This document shows, piece after piece, positions 7,257 through 16,911 of a stretch of 64,000 nt of DNA. The stretch comes from an uncultured Bacteroides sp. GTDB lineage: Bacteria; Bacteroidota; Bacteroidia; Bacteroidales; Bacteroidaceae. Every line of letters starts with the position of its first letter. Position 1 is the stretch's first letter. The notes under the pieces are model-generated. The model saw only the letters and a program-made list of their open reading frames with translations, was not told where the DNA came from and made no database searches. A program made the position numbers and the translations under genes. The DNA lies in contig CANSEY010000003.1 of the NCBI GenBank assembly GCA_947646015.1, positions 124,001 through 188,000 on the forward strand, given 5' to 3'.

Positions 7257-10200
7257 ATGAGAAAAAGCAAATTACATTTGCTACCCTTATCTTCTAAAAG
7301 GGTACTTGTAAGTACATCGTTAATAATGCTTTTAAGCGGTAGCGCTTGGGCTGTTTCTTCACAAGAGACAGTTGAAAACGGAGATGCGATCACAGCAGTC
7401 CCCCAACAGCGCAGAACGGTTAAAGGTATTGTAAAAGATGCAAATGGAGAACCGATTATCGGAGCCAACGTCATTGTGAAAGGTAATAAAACTATTGGCG
7501 TCATCACAAACCTGAACGGAGAATTTAGTCTCGAAGTACCGTCCAACGCAACACTGCAAATCTCTTACATCGGCTATCTTAATAAAGAAGTCAAAGTAAG
7601 TGGCAACCAGGTGTCTTTCAACATCCAATTGGAAGAAGACAGCAAAACACTCGATGAGGTAGTAGTAGTTGGATATGGCACACAGAAAAAGGCCAATTTA
7701 ACAGGTGCCGTATCTTCCGTTGATTTTGAAGAACAAACTAAATCACGCCCCATTACGACAGTATCTTCGGCATTAGCCGGTCTAAGTCCGGGACTTCAAG
7801 CCAGTTCAGGCTCGGCAATGCCGGGAGAAGATAACACAACCTTACGGGTACGTGGTAACGGCACAATGAATAATGCCTCACCTTTGATTATCATAGATGG
7901 TATGGAAGGTTCATTGAATGCTATTAACCCTCAGGACATAGAAAATATCTCTATTCTAAAAGATGCAGCTTCCTGTGCTATTTATGGTGCCCGTGCTGCC
8001 AATGGAGTCATCTTAGTCACAACAAAAAGCGGTGATCGAGACAAAATACAGGTAAACTATAGTGGACGCATCTCTTTCAACAGCCCGACACGCATGATCG
8101 AAACGATGAGTAACTATGCGGATTATATGGAATTAATGAACGAATCTTGCGAAAATGTTGGCTCCGGTACTCTTTTTGACCAAAAGTATATCGATTTGTG
8201 GAGAGAGAAATCAAAAGATCCCAATGGAGTAAATGAAAACGGTGTTCCTAATTACATCGCATACCCAAATACCAACTGGCTGAAAGAATTATACTCAGGA
8301 GGTATGATACACGAACATAACCTTTCAGTCTCAGGAGGATCTAACAAAATTCGTTTCCTATTGTCAGCCCGCTATCAGGATAATGAAGGTATTGTAGACA
8401 ATACAGCCAACAAGACCTATTCTGTACGTGCCAATATTGAAGCCAATCCAACTCAATGGTTGACTTTAGGTACGCGTACTTATGCTTCACAAATGGATCG
8501 TGAAGTGGGTGACTTTAGCAATGCCAATACTTTCCTCCGACAATCTACAGCCGGTACTTATCCCGAATGGAACGGAAGTTTCGGCTACCCGGAATGTCCG
8601 GACGAACGTGCAACAGCCAATAACCCACTATATAAACTGGCACGGAATGATGGCTTCAAACGCTACAACCGTTTCAACACGACCCTATTTAGCAAGGTCA
8701 AGTTCTTTAAAGATTTAAGCTGGGATTTCAATTTCAATTACAACCGTTACATCTACGAAACCCGCCAATGGGGGGTACCTGCTTATCAGACACGTTTCAG
8801 TGACGGGGTAATTGTCGATGGTATCACTCCTCCTTCTCAATTAAGTACAAGTTTCGGTTATGAGTCCAATTACTCTTATACATTGGAAAACCTGTTAAAC
8901 TACCATCATACATTTGCTCAGAAACACGATGTATCCGCGCTGTTAGGCTATCAGGAATTCTATAAGAATTACTATACTGTAGATGCCGCAAAGAAAGGTT
9001 TGATCGACGAATCACTGAACCAGTTTGATGAAGCAACCGAAATGACAAGTACCAAAGGTGCAACCCAGGATTATGCCACACGTTCTGTATTTGGACGCGT
9101 GAACTATGCATATAATTCCCGGTATTTATTTGAGGCAAATTTCCGTTATGACGGCTCCTCACGTTTCCACAAAGATCATCGTTGGGGATTCTTCCCTTCC
9201 TTATCAGGTGCATGGCGCATCTCAGAAGAAAGCTTCATGGAAAATACCCGTACCTGGCTGGATAACCTGAAAGTCCGTGCATCCTGGGGTAAATTAGGTA
9301 ACTCTGAAATTGGTAACTACGAATACATGTCGGTATACAGTACCACCAACGCAGTATTTGGAAATGCCTTAAATTCTGCATTGTATATGGGTGCCATCGC
9401 CAATAGCTTACTGAAATGGGAATCTACCACCTCTGTCAACTTTGGTATTGATGTTAATTTATTAAAGAACCGTCTGAGCATAAGTGCCGACCTGTATCAA
9501 AAGAAAACTGACGGTATCTTATACCGCCCGACTATTCCTTATGTATTCGGAACAATGACTGCCCCCCGTCAGAACCTCGCCAAAGTGAGCAATAAGGGAG
9601 TCGAGTTATCACTGGGATGGCGTGATAACATAGGAGGGGTAAACTACTCCATTAACGGTAACTTCTCATACAACAAAAGCAATATCGATGCCTATAACGG
9701 CACTTATGAAAGAACATGGGTAGAAGATCCGAATAACAAACTGACCGGTGGTAAATGGGAAGATAATATCGGTAAAGTGTCCAGTGGTGGCACAACACCC
9801 ATTGTTGAAGGCCGCATGATGAACGAATACTATTTACGGAACGTTTATCATGGCAATGGCTCTTACTACAATGCAGATGGCAGCGTAAACCCTCAAGGAG
9901 GACCTAAGACCGGTATGATCCGTACAGAAAAAGATATGGCATGGGTGAAAGATATGATCGCAGCCGGATATGAATTTCAACCGGGGAAAACGGTTGCTAA
10001 AAACAAGATCTGGTATGGTGATTACATCTATGCCGACTCCAATAATAATGGAGTATATGGCGATGATAATGACTATACTTTCCAAAAAACTTCCAATAAG
10101 CCTAAATACAATTTCGGTTTTCAGGCCTCTGCCGCATGGAAAGGATTCGACCTCTCTATGGTATGGGCAGGAGCTGCCGGATTCAGCATATATTGGGGGG

Positions 10201-10610
10201 CAACCACAGGATACAACGCCGCATCTACTGAATGGGGTAGTACTATCGCACAACGGGTTGCTGAAAATCATTATTTCTACAATCCCGAAAATCCGGATGA
10301 TCCACGTACCAACATCAACGCAAAATATCCGCGTATGGCTTATATAGACGGCTATGTACAAAATCGTCATGGCAATACAACCTTATGGCTGTACAAAGGT
10401 GATTACATTAAATTGAAGAACCTGTCTCTAGGCTATACTCTACCGAAAAACTGGGTTTCAAAAATTGCTATGCAAAATGCACGTGTTTATGTTTCAGCTG
10501 AAAATCTGCTGACAATTACCGGATTTGAAGGCCAAGACCCGGAATCTGCTACCGGTATGGGCTATTCTCCGTTTAGGACAATTGCAATAGGTGCCAATAT
10601 AACATTCTAA
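7257..10610 (+). CDS. susC: SusC-like TonB-dependent outer membrane transporter
   Basis: 1117 residues: signal sequence (cleavage likely near 34), a carboxypeptidase-like regulatory domain (about 53-135, GIVKDANGEPIIGANVIVKG), the SusC motif LDEVVVVGYGTQKK, a plug domain with PLIIIDGMEGSL and DAASCAIYGARAANGVI, then a 22-strand barrel ending in a terminal aromatic-type strand (AIGANITF). With SusD it forms the outer membrane complex that binds and imports oligosaccharides using TonB energy. It is 18 bases from susD and is probably activated by the HTCS encoded upstream, when that gene is in the intact orientation. Confidence 0.97.
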   Translation: MRKSKLHLLPLSSKRVLVSTSLIMLLSGSAWAVSSQETVENGDAITAVPQQRRTVKGIVKDANGEPIIGANVIVKGNKTIGVITNLNGEFSLEVPSNATLQISYIGYLNKEVKVSGNQVSFNIQLEEDSKTLDEVVVVGYGTQKKANLTGAVSSVDFEEQTKSRPITTVSSALAGLSPGLQASSGSAMPGEDNTTLRVRGNGTMNNASPLIIIDGMEGSLNAINPQDIENISILKDAASCAIYGARAANGVILVTTKSGDRDKIQVNYSGRISFNSPTRMIETMSNYADYMELMNESCENVGSGTLFDQKYIDLWREKSKDPNGVNENGVPNYIAYPNTNWLKELYSGGMIHEHNLSVSGGSNKIRFLLSARYQDNEGIVDNTANKTYSVRANIEANPTQWLTLGTRTYASQMDREVGDFSNANTFLRQSTAGTYPEWNGSFGYPECPDERATANNPLYKLARNDGFKRYNRFNTTLFSKVKFFKDLSWDFNFNYNRYIYETRQWGVPAYQTRFSDGVIVDGITPPSQLSTSFGYESNYSYTLENLLNYHHTFAQKHDVSALLGYQEFYKNYYTVDAAKKGLIDESLNQFDEATEMTSTKGATQDYATRSVFGRVNYAYNSRYLFEANFRYDGSSRFHKDHRWGFFPSLSGAWRISEESFMENTRTWLDNLKVRASWGKLGNSEIGNYEYMSVYSTTNAVFGNALNSALYMGAIANSLLKWESTTSVNFGIDVNLLKNRLSISADLYQKKTDGILYRPTIPYVFGTMTAPRQNLAKVSNKGVELSLGWRDNIGGVNYSINGNFSYNKSNIDAYNGTYERTWVEDPNNKLTGGKWEDNIGKVSSGGTTPIVEGRMMNEYYLRNVYHGNGSYYNADGSVNPQGGPKTGMIRTEKDMAWVKDMIAAGYEFQPGKTVAKNKIWYGDYIYADSNNNGVYGDDNDYTFQKTSNKPKYNFGFQASAAWKGFDLSMVWAGAAGFSIYWGATTGYNAASTEWGSTIAQRVAENHYFYNPENPDDPRTNINAKYPRMAYIDGYVQNRHGNTTLWLYKGDYIKLKNLSLGYTLPKNWVSKIAMQNARVYVSAENLLTITGFEGQDPESATGMGYSPFRTIAIGANITF

Positions 10611-10627
10611 ATAAATCTTGAAATCTT

Positions 10628-12475
10628 ATGAAACTATTAAATAAATTATTCATATTAACAGCCACAGCAATTGCTATAAGCAGTTGCCAAGGAGATTTAC
10701 TGGACACAAAGCCATATGATAAAGCATCATCGGGCAGTATGTGGAGCAACGAAAACTTTTGTACTATGGGAGTAGCATCTATCTACGCTACCCTGCGCGA
10801 AGGTTATGTAGCAAAAGAGGCTTATCTAATGGAGGCATTCAGCGTGGGAGCAACCTGCCGTGACAACGATTATCCGCTACTGGCCGGTACAGCTTCCATC
10901 GGTTCCGGAATATTCTCAGACTATTGGAAACAACATTATGCAGGTATCTACCGTGCCAATGATGCCATTGTACATCTACCCGACGCACCGATAAGTGAAA
11001 GCGTAAAAGGTAAATTATTATCCGAAGCAAAAGTATTGCGTGCATTTTATTATTACAAACTGAATGCAGTTTTCAGGGGTGTTCCTTATTATAATACGCC
11101 TATGGAACTTGATCAGGCAGACAAACCACGTGAAAGCGAAGAGAATATATGGAATTTCTGCATACAAGATTTAACCGACGCAATAAATGATCCGAATTTT
11201 CCCGACCGTATCGCTGCCGGTAAAGCAGAATGGGGTCATGTCACCAAATCAGTGGCTTATGCATTACGTGGAAAAATCTATCTATGGACCAAAGAATGGA
11301 GCAAAGCGGAAGCAGATTTCCGTAAAGTAGGTGAATTGGGACATTCATTATTTCAGGATGGGTACAAGCAACTCTTCAAAGAAGCTAATGAACAGAGTGA
11401 TGAAGCTATCTTCTCTTTGCAGTGTATCGATAATAATGGTAGCACTTACGGAAATTCCATGAGTTTCCGTTATGGTGGTCGTACCACATTTGGTTCTTGC
11501 TGGAACACTATGTTAGCCAGTGTGGATTTTGTAGAAACCTACGAAAATATAGACGGCAGTAAATTTAACTGGGATGAATACATTCCGGGATTCTCAAGCT
11601 TAGATATTAAAGACCGTGAAGTATTCTTCTTGCGTAATACTGATCCGGCAACAGTAAAAGCACAGTATCGCGAAATCGGCTTTGACGGCACGGAAGAGGC
11701 ATTAGACGACATGGTAAAAAAAATAAAAGCCAAAGTAGACGGACGTCTGGAGAAGTTGAGTGACAAGGCAAAAGCATTATATCTCCCGGCAGGAAACGAG
11801 GCTCGTATCAAAGCTGCTTATGACAGCCGCGATCCTCGTTTAGCCCAAACTGTCATCACTCCATATGCTACATATGACGGTTCGGGAAACAGTGTAGACC
11901 ACACCTTCACTTCACGCTGGCCCTACTATGGTGCTGACACCGATTATCCTTATGACTTACGTACTGACACTCAGAGCCATTTATACTATTTGTTCCGCAA
12001 ATTTGTTGCTGAAGGTTCAAGTGAGATGACCAATCGTGAACAATCTCCGATTGACCTGCCAATTATCCGCTACGCAACTGTCGTCATAGGATTGGCAGAA
12101 GCATTGAATGAGCAGGGTAAAACCGATGAGGCCATCGAATGGCTGAATAAAGTACGCCAACGTGCCGGTGTTGCACTGTTGAACAGCAATACTGCCACTA
12201 TGGTTCAGGGACAGGAAGATATGCGCGTTCGTATCCAGAATGAATTCCGCTGGGAAACAGCAGGTGAAGGAGTTGACTTTTACGAAGAACTCCGTTGGAA
12301 AACATGGAAAGAAAGTAAATTTAATAATGCTGATGGTACAGCCGGGATGAAAGATGTATGGGGGACTATCACCTATCCTTACACATGGGGAGGAGACCAA
12401 TATTATGTATGGCCAATCCCAAAACATGAAACTGATATGAACAAATCCCTGACCCAGAATTCGGGCTGGAATTAA
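10628..12475 (+). CDS. susD: SusD/RagB-like surface glycan-binding lipoprotein
   Basis: 615 residues with a lipoprotein signal (ISSC, Cys about 20). The helical TPR-like scaffold of SusD is recognised from MWSNENFCTMGVASIYATLREGY, SEAKVLRAFYYYKLN, VRQRAGV and RIQNEFRWETAGEGVDFYEELRW near the C-terminus, ending in the usual LTQNSGWN. It caps the SusC barrel and captures glycan at the cell surface. It is co-transcribed with susC. A 351-base gap follows, holding an REP-like palindrome and a weak promoter, so the enzymes may have their own start of transcription. Confidence 0.97.
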   Translation: MKLLNKLFILTATAIAISSCQGDLLDTKPYDKASSGSMWSNENFCTMGVASIYATLREGYVAKEAYLMEAFSVGATCRDNDYPLLAGTASIGSGIFSDYWKQHYAGIYRANDAIVHLPDAPISESVKGKLLSEAKVLRAFYYYKLNAVFRGVPYYNTPMELDQADKPRESEENIWNFCIQDLTDAINDPNFPDRIAAGKAEWGHVTKSVAYALRGKIYLWTKEWSKAEADFRKVGELGHSLFQDGYKQLFKEANEQSDEAIFSLQCIDNNGSTYGNSMSFRYGGRTTFGSCWNTMLASVDFVETYENIDGSKFNWDEYIPGFSSLDIKDREVFFLRNTDPATVKAQYREIGFDGTEEALDDMVKKIKAKVDGRLEKLSDKAKALYLPAGNEARIKAAYDSRDPRLAQTVITPYATYDGSGNSVDHTFTSRWPYYGADTDYPYDLRTDTQSHLYYLFRKFVAEGSSEMTNREQSPIDLPIIRYATVVIGLAEALNEQGKTDEAIEWLNKVRQRAGVALLNSNTATMVQGQEDMRVRIQNEFRWETAGEGVDFYEELRWKTWKESKFNNADGTAGMKDVWGTITYPYTWGGDQYYVWPIPKHETDMNKSLTQNSGWN

Positions 12476-12511
12476 ACAAATACGTTTAAGCTACTGATTC
12501 TTATAAACCAA

Positions 12512-12643
12512 AGGGCTGTGTCAAAAACTCTTTTCACCACAGATTACACGGATTATCACAGATTATCAACATGGATAATCAATGACTTAGAATTCATTTT
12601 GTGTTACTCAGTGTCCTCTGTGGTGAGTTTAGACACACGCCCT
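12512..12643. repeat. REP-like intergenic palindrome, copy 2
   Basis: A long imperfect inverted repeat. AGGGCTGTGTCAAAAACTC on the left pairs with GAGTTTAGACACACGCCCT on the right, and TCACCACAGA pairs with TCTGTGGTGA inside. It fills much of the 351-base gap between susD and the lyase gene and shares the CACCACAGA core with the elements at 341, 32647 and 51209. The rest of the gap is AT-rich, with only a weak TACTTTGC promoter-like element at 12792. Confidence 0.75.
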
Positions 12644-12826
12644 CTATTCCATCTGAAAAGAAAGTTCTAAACAGACTCTTTTATCATTTTTTCCTCTTTT
12701 GAAGGTTGATTCCCTCAAATATCCAACTAAAATAGAAAAATTATATAGCATTAAGAACCATTTAGTAAGATAAAATAGCAATAAATTGTGTTACTTTGCC
12801 TACGTTAAAATCTTAATTTTATTACG

Positions 12827-14734
12827 ATGAAGAAATTATTAATATTCACTCTCTTGCTATGCTGTACTGTAAAAGCTCTCAGCTATACAGAACGGAACTA
12901 TCTTCAAAAACAGGCCAACGTAAGCAGTTTGCAGGAAGTGCTTATATTAAATCAACAATGGGTCACTTATCCTGCTTATACCGACCGAACCGGATGGGAC
13001 ACTTTTTTAGGCTCTTTCAAGAATGAATGTATCCTTCGCGGAGAGAAGCAGTTGAATTATCAATGGCAGGTTGTGAAAGCTACTGATTATATGGAATTTG
13101 AACGCAGCGGCAACCGTAGCGTTATGGAAACTCCTTTCGCCAATAATAACAATGCCATAGCCGACCTGCTACTCGCTGAACTCGCAGAAGGGAAAGGACG
13201 ATTTATCGATCAGCTGATCAACGGTGTATATCATTCCTGCGAGATGACTTCCTGGGCATTGGCCGCCCATTTGAATGCACAACAGTCTCACCGCTCATTA
13301 CCCGATTTTAAAGAAAACATCATAGACCTGACAGCAGGTGACTTAGGCTCTTTACTCGCATGGACCTATTATTACATGCACAAAGAGTTTGACAAGCTCA
13401 ATCCTGCTATATCCGAACGTTTACGGCATACGCTCCAACAGCGTATATTGGATCCTTACATGAATAACGATCACTTCTGGTGGATGGCAGTGAACTATAG
13501 ACCGGGAATGTTGGTCAACAACTGGAATCCTTGGTGTAACAGCAACGCCTTAATGTGTTTTATGCTGCTTGAAAATGATAAAGAAATGTTAGCGAAGGCA
13601 ATATACCGCAGTATGGTTTCGGTAGATAAATTCATCAACTATACCCATACCGACGGTGCATGTGAGGAAGGCCCCTCCTATTGGGGACATGCCGCCGGAA
13701 AAATGTTTGATTATCTGGAATTACTGTCAGCCGTTACCGGGGGAACTGTCTCCATCTTCGATAATCCCATGATAAAGAATATGGGCGAATATATATCACG
13801 TTCATACGTGGGCAAAGGATGGGTGGTTAATTTCGCTGATGCTTCGGCGAAAGGCAGTGGAGACGCTCCCTTGATATTCCGGTATGGCAAGGCTGTAAAC
13901 AGTAACGAAATGAAAGGATTCGCTGCTATGATTAACACCAATAAACTCCCTTCCGGACGCGATATATACCGTACGCTTGCTGCTATAAAAATTGCGAACG
14001 AACTAAAAGAAACTCAAGCGGCACATCTGACTCCCCCATTCTCCTGGTATCCGGAAACCGAATTCTGCTATATAACTGACAATAAAGGAAACTTTCTGGC
14101 CGCTAAAGGAGGATATAACGACGAGAGCCATAATCATAATGACGCAGGTACCTTCTCTTTCTGGATAGACCAAACTCCTTTTCTTATTGATGCCGGAGTA
14201 GGGACCTATACACGCCAGACATTCAGCAAGGATCGCTACACCATTTGGACTATGCAGAGCAACTATCACAATCTCCCCCTGATTAATGGCGTCCCTCAGA
14301 AACACGGAGCAACATATAAAGCAACACAAGTACAAGCTGACAAGAGGAAAAACACATTCACAGCCAATATAGCGACAGCCTATCCGGCCGAAGCAGAAGT
14401 GGAATCATGGATACGTTCCTATTCACTTCAGAAAGGGCAATTACGGATTTCAGACTCTTTCCGTCTGACAACAGCCAAACAGCCTAATCAAATCAATTTC
14501 ATGACATGGGGGCAAGTGAATACGGAAATACCGGGAAAAATTCAATTGGAAGTAAAAGGAAAGAAAGCCTTTATAGAATATGATAAACAACTGTTCGATG
14601 TGAAAACAGAAACAATTCCATTAACAGATCCCCGGCTATCCAATGTATGGGGTAAATCGATTTATCGCATTACACTCACAGCAACAAACATCTATAAAAC
14701 AGGAAATTATTCTTTTATCATAAAAAAACAATAA
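12827..14734 (+). CDS. Heparinase II/III-family polysaccharide lyase
   Basis: 635 residues with a signal peptide (about 1-20). The N-terminal two thirds is an (alpha/alpha) toroid with NNWNPWCNSNAL and DGACEEGPSYWGHAAGKMFDYLE, the Tyr/Asn/Trp-rich catalytic cleft region. The C-terminal third is the anti-parallel beta domain with GGYNDESHNHNDAGTFSFW and NYHNLPLINGVPQ, where lyase family members keep metal- or substrate-binding His. Such enzymes cleave uronic-acid polymers by beta-elimination, giving unsaturated ends. It sits 3 bases before a GH88 hydrolase that removes those ends. The PL subfamily (PL12, PL21, PL33 or other) cannot be set by eye. Confidence 0.85.
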   Translation: MKKLLIFTLLLCCTVKALSYTERNYLQKQANVSSLQEVLILNQQWVTYPAYTDRTGWDTFLGSFKNECILRGEKQLNYQWQVVKATDYMEFERSGNRSVMETPFANNNNAIADLLLAELAEGKGRFIDQLINGVYHSCEMTSWALAAHLNAQQSHRSLPDFKENIIDLTAGDLGSLLAWTYYYMHKEFDKLNPAISERLRHTLQQRILDPYMNNDHFWWMAVNYRPGMLVNNWNPWCNSNALMCFMLLENDKEMLAKAIYRSMVSVDKFINYTHTDGACEEGPSYWGHAAGKMFDYLELLSAVTGGTVSIFDNPMIKNMGEYISRSYVGKGWVVNFADASAKGSGDAPLIFRYGKAVNSNEMKGFAAMINTNKLPSGRDIYRTLAAIKIANELKETQAAHLTPPFSWYPETEFCYITDNKGNFLAAKGGYNDESHNHNDAGTFSFWIDQTPFLIDAGVGTYTRQTFSKDRYTIWTMQSNYHNLPLINGVPQKHGATYKATQVQADKRKNTFTANIATAYPAEAEVESWIRSYSLQKGQLRISDSFRLTTAKQPNQINFMTWGQVNTEIPGKIQLEVKGKKAFIEYDKQLFDVKTETIPLTDPRLSNVWGKSIYRITLTATNIYKTGNYSFIIKKQ

Positions 14735-14737
14735 AAC

Positions 14738-15949
14738 ATGAACTTAAAACCTTTATTGGGAGCAGCCTGCGCAATGATATGTGTGGCTTGCTCAAACCAC
14801 AAACCCACAGTACCGTCTTTTATAACAGAGAATGTAGAATTTGCCAAAGCACAACTTGGTTTGGCCATCGACACCATCGAAGCAAGCGGAAAATGTCTCA
14901 ATCCTGTAACTCTCAATAGAGATGGATCTGTATATTACTGCGGATATGCCGATTGGCGCAGTGGATTTTTTCCCGGTAGCATCTGGTATCTGTACGAACT
15001 GACAGGTGACACCAGCTATCTTCCACTGGCCAGAAAATATACTGAAGCCATTCGCCCGGCCGAGCACCTGACCTGGCATCACGATATAGGATTCATCATT
15101 AATTGCAGTTTTGGTAACGGCCTAAGGCTCGCTCCCGATACAGCTGCATATAAAAACGTAATGATACAGGCAGCCAAATCACTCTGTACCCGTTTTCGCC
15201 CTAATGCCGGAGTCATTCAAAGCTGGGATGTAAAAGGCAATAGCTGGCAAAGTGAAAGAGGCTGGGAATGTCCGGTTATCATTGACAACATGATGAACCT
15301 GGAACTTCTGTTCGAAGCAACCAAACTGTCCGGTGATTCCACTTTCTATAAAGTAGCCGTAGCACACGCAGACCGTACTCTTTCCGAGCATTTCCGCCCT
15401 GATGGAAGTTGCTATCACGTAGTGGACTACAATATTTCGGACGGCTCCGTACGTCATAAACAGACAGCACAAGGATATGCTGATGAATCGGTTTGGTCAC
15501 GCGGGCAGGCATGGGCTATCTATGGCTTCACTATTTGCTATCGTGAAACGAAAGACCGCAAATATCTGGACCAGGCACTGAAAACATTCAATAGGATGAA
15601 AAATGATCCGCACATGCCCGAAGATCTGATACCTTACTGGGACATGGATGCACCCAATATACCCAATGAACCCCGGGACGCTTCTTCTGCATCCTGCATC
15701 GCTTCTGCCCTGTATGAAATCAGCACATATGCAGTATCCGATGCCGCTTCTTACAAAGCATACGCAGACCGCATTATGCATAGTCTCGCCTCACCTGACT
15801 ATCGGGCCGCATTGGGCACTAACGGCAATTTTATCCTGATGCATAGCGTAGGCAGTATTCCGCACAATAGTGAAATTGACGTACCTCTGAACTATGCAGA
15901 CTACTACTTTCTGGAAGCCCTGAAGCGTAGAAAAGATTTAGATAAATAA
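14738..15949 (+). CDS. GH88 unsaturated glucuronyl hydrolase (lipoprotein)
   Basis: 403 residues with a lipobox VACS (Cys about 19). The GH88 fold is supported by WRSGFFPGSIWYLYELTGD, the WHHDIGF motif (one conserved Asp) and IIDNMMNLELL (the catalytic Asp), then WSRGQAWAIYGF and the C-terminal PLNYADYYFLEAL. It hydrates the 4,5-unsaturated uronic acid left on the non-reducing end by a polysaccharide lyase and so releases it. It is tightly coupled to the lyase gene upstream. Together they show that the target contains uronic acid. Confidence 0.93.
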   Translation: MNLKPLLGAACAMICVACSNHKPTVPSFITENVEFAKAQLGLAIDTIEASGKCLNPVTLNRDGSVYYCGYADWRSGFFPGSIWYLYELTGDTSYLPLARKYTEAIRPAEHLTWHHDIGFIINCSFGNGLRLAPDTAAYKNVMIQAAKSLCTRFRPNAGVIQSWDVKGNSWQSERGWECPVIIDNMMNLELLFEATKLSGDSTFYKVAVAHADRTLSEHFRPDGSCYHVVDYNISDGSVRHKQTAQGYADESVWSRGQAWAIYGFTICYRETKDRKYLDQALKTFNRMKNDPHMPEDLIPYWDMDAPNIPNEPRDASSASCIASALYEISTYAVSDAASYKAYADRIMHSLASPDYRAALGTNGNFILMHSVGSIPHNSEIDVPLNYADYYFLEALKRRKDLDK

Positions 15950-15969
15950 TTTTATAATAAAGAAGTATC

Positions 15970-16878
15970 ATGAAAACACAACTGTTTAAATTTGCCTGTT
16001 TAATTATCTGCTTATTAACGATAGCTCCCAATTGCCATGCCGGCAGCAAGTGGAAAGCTAAACATGTAGTCTTAATTGGACTGGACGGCTGGGGTGCCTA
16101 CAGTGTAGAGAAAGCTAATATTCCCCATATCAAACAATTAATGAATGATGGTTCTTACACACTGACCAAACGCTCTGTACTCCCTTCGTCCAGTGCAGTA
16201 AACTGGGCATCTATGTTCATGGGAGCAGGCCCGGAACTACACGGATACACAACCTGGAATTCAAGTACTCCGGATCTTCCTTCGAAAGAATTAAGTAAAG
16301 ATGGCATTTTTCCAACTATATTCCAATTGCTCCGCGAAGCTGATCCGAAAGCTGAAATTGGCACTTTCTACGAATGGGTCGGCATCAAATATCTGGTGGA
16401 TACGCTGGCAGTAAACAAATATAACCAAGGGATTAACTATGAAAAATATCCTACGGAACTATGCGAAAAAGCCGTGAAGTACATTAAAGAGAAAAAGCCG
16501 ACTTTAACACTTATTGCCTGGGATAATCCGGATCATGTGGGACATAAGGAAGGTCATGATACACCAGCCTATTATCACAAACTCGAAGAAATAGACGGAT
16601 ACATCGGCAAAGTAATGAATGCGGTGAAAGAAGCCGGAATACTGGATGAAACGATTTTTATAATAACATCCGACCATGGTGGAATCAATAAAGGGCACGG
16701 AGGAAAGACAATGCAGGAGATGGAGACTCCGTTCATCATCTCGGGGAAAAATATCAAGAAAGGGCATGAAATTCAGGCCAGCATGATGCAGTTTGACGTA
16801 GCTGCTACCGTGGCTGCCATTTTCAAACTCAAGCAGCCACAAGTATGGATCGGAAGGCCCATAATGGAAGTATTTTAG
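15970..16878 (+). CDS. Alkaline phosphatase-like / type I phosphodiesterase family protein (secreted)
   Basis: 302 residues with a signal peptide (cleavage after CHA). Alkaline-phosphatase superfamily features: GLDGWGAYS near the N-terminus (metal Asp), LPSSSAVNWASMFMG (candidate nucleophilic Ser/Thr region), WDNPDHVGHKEGHD (metal Asp and His), TSDHGG and GHGG (metal Asp-His and His). It is shorter than most sulfatases and lacks the C-x-P-x-R sulfatase signature, so it is more likely a phosphodiesterase or phosphatase. Its place between GH88 and GH20 suggests removal of a phosphate-containing decoration from the glycan (inference). Confidence 0.8.
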   Translation: MKTQLFKFACLIICLLTIAPNCHAGSKWKAKHVVLIGLDGWGAYSVEKANIPHIKQLMNDGSYTLTKRSVLPSSSAVNWASMFMGAGPELHGYTTWNSSTPDLPSKELSKDGIFPTIFQLLREADPKAEIGTFYEWVGIKYLVDTLAVNKYNQGINYEKYPTELCEKAVKYIKEKKPTLTLIAWDNPDHVGHKEGHDTPAYYHKLEEIDGYIGKVMNAVKEAGILDETIFIITSDHGGINKGHGGKTMQEMETPFIISGKNIKKGHEIQASMMQFDVAATVAAIFKLKQPQVWIGRPIMEVF

Positions 16879-16911
16879 TAAGAAAGAATGCTAACAAGTT
16901 AAAGACATAGG

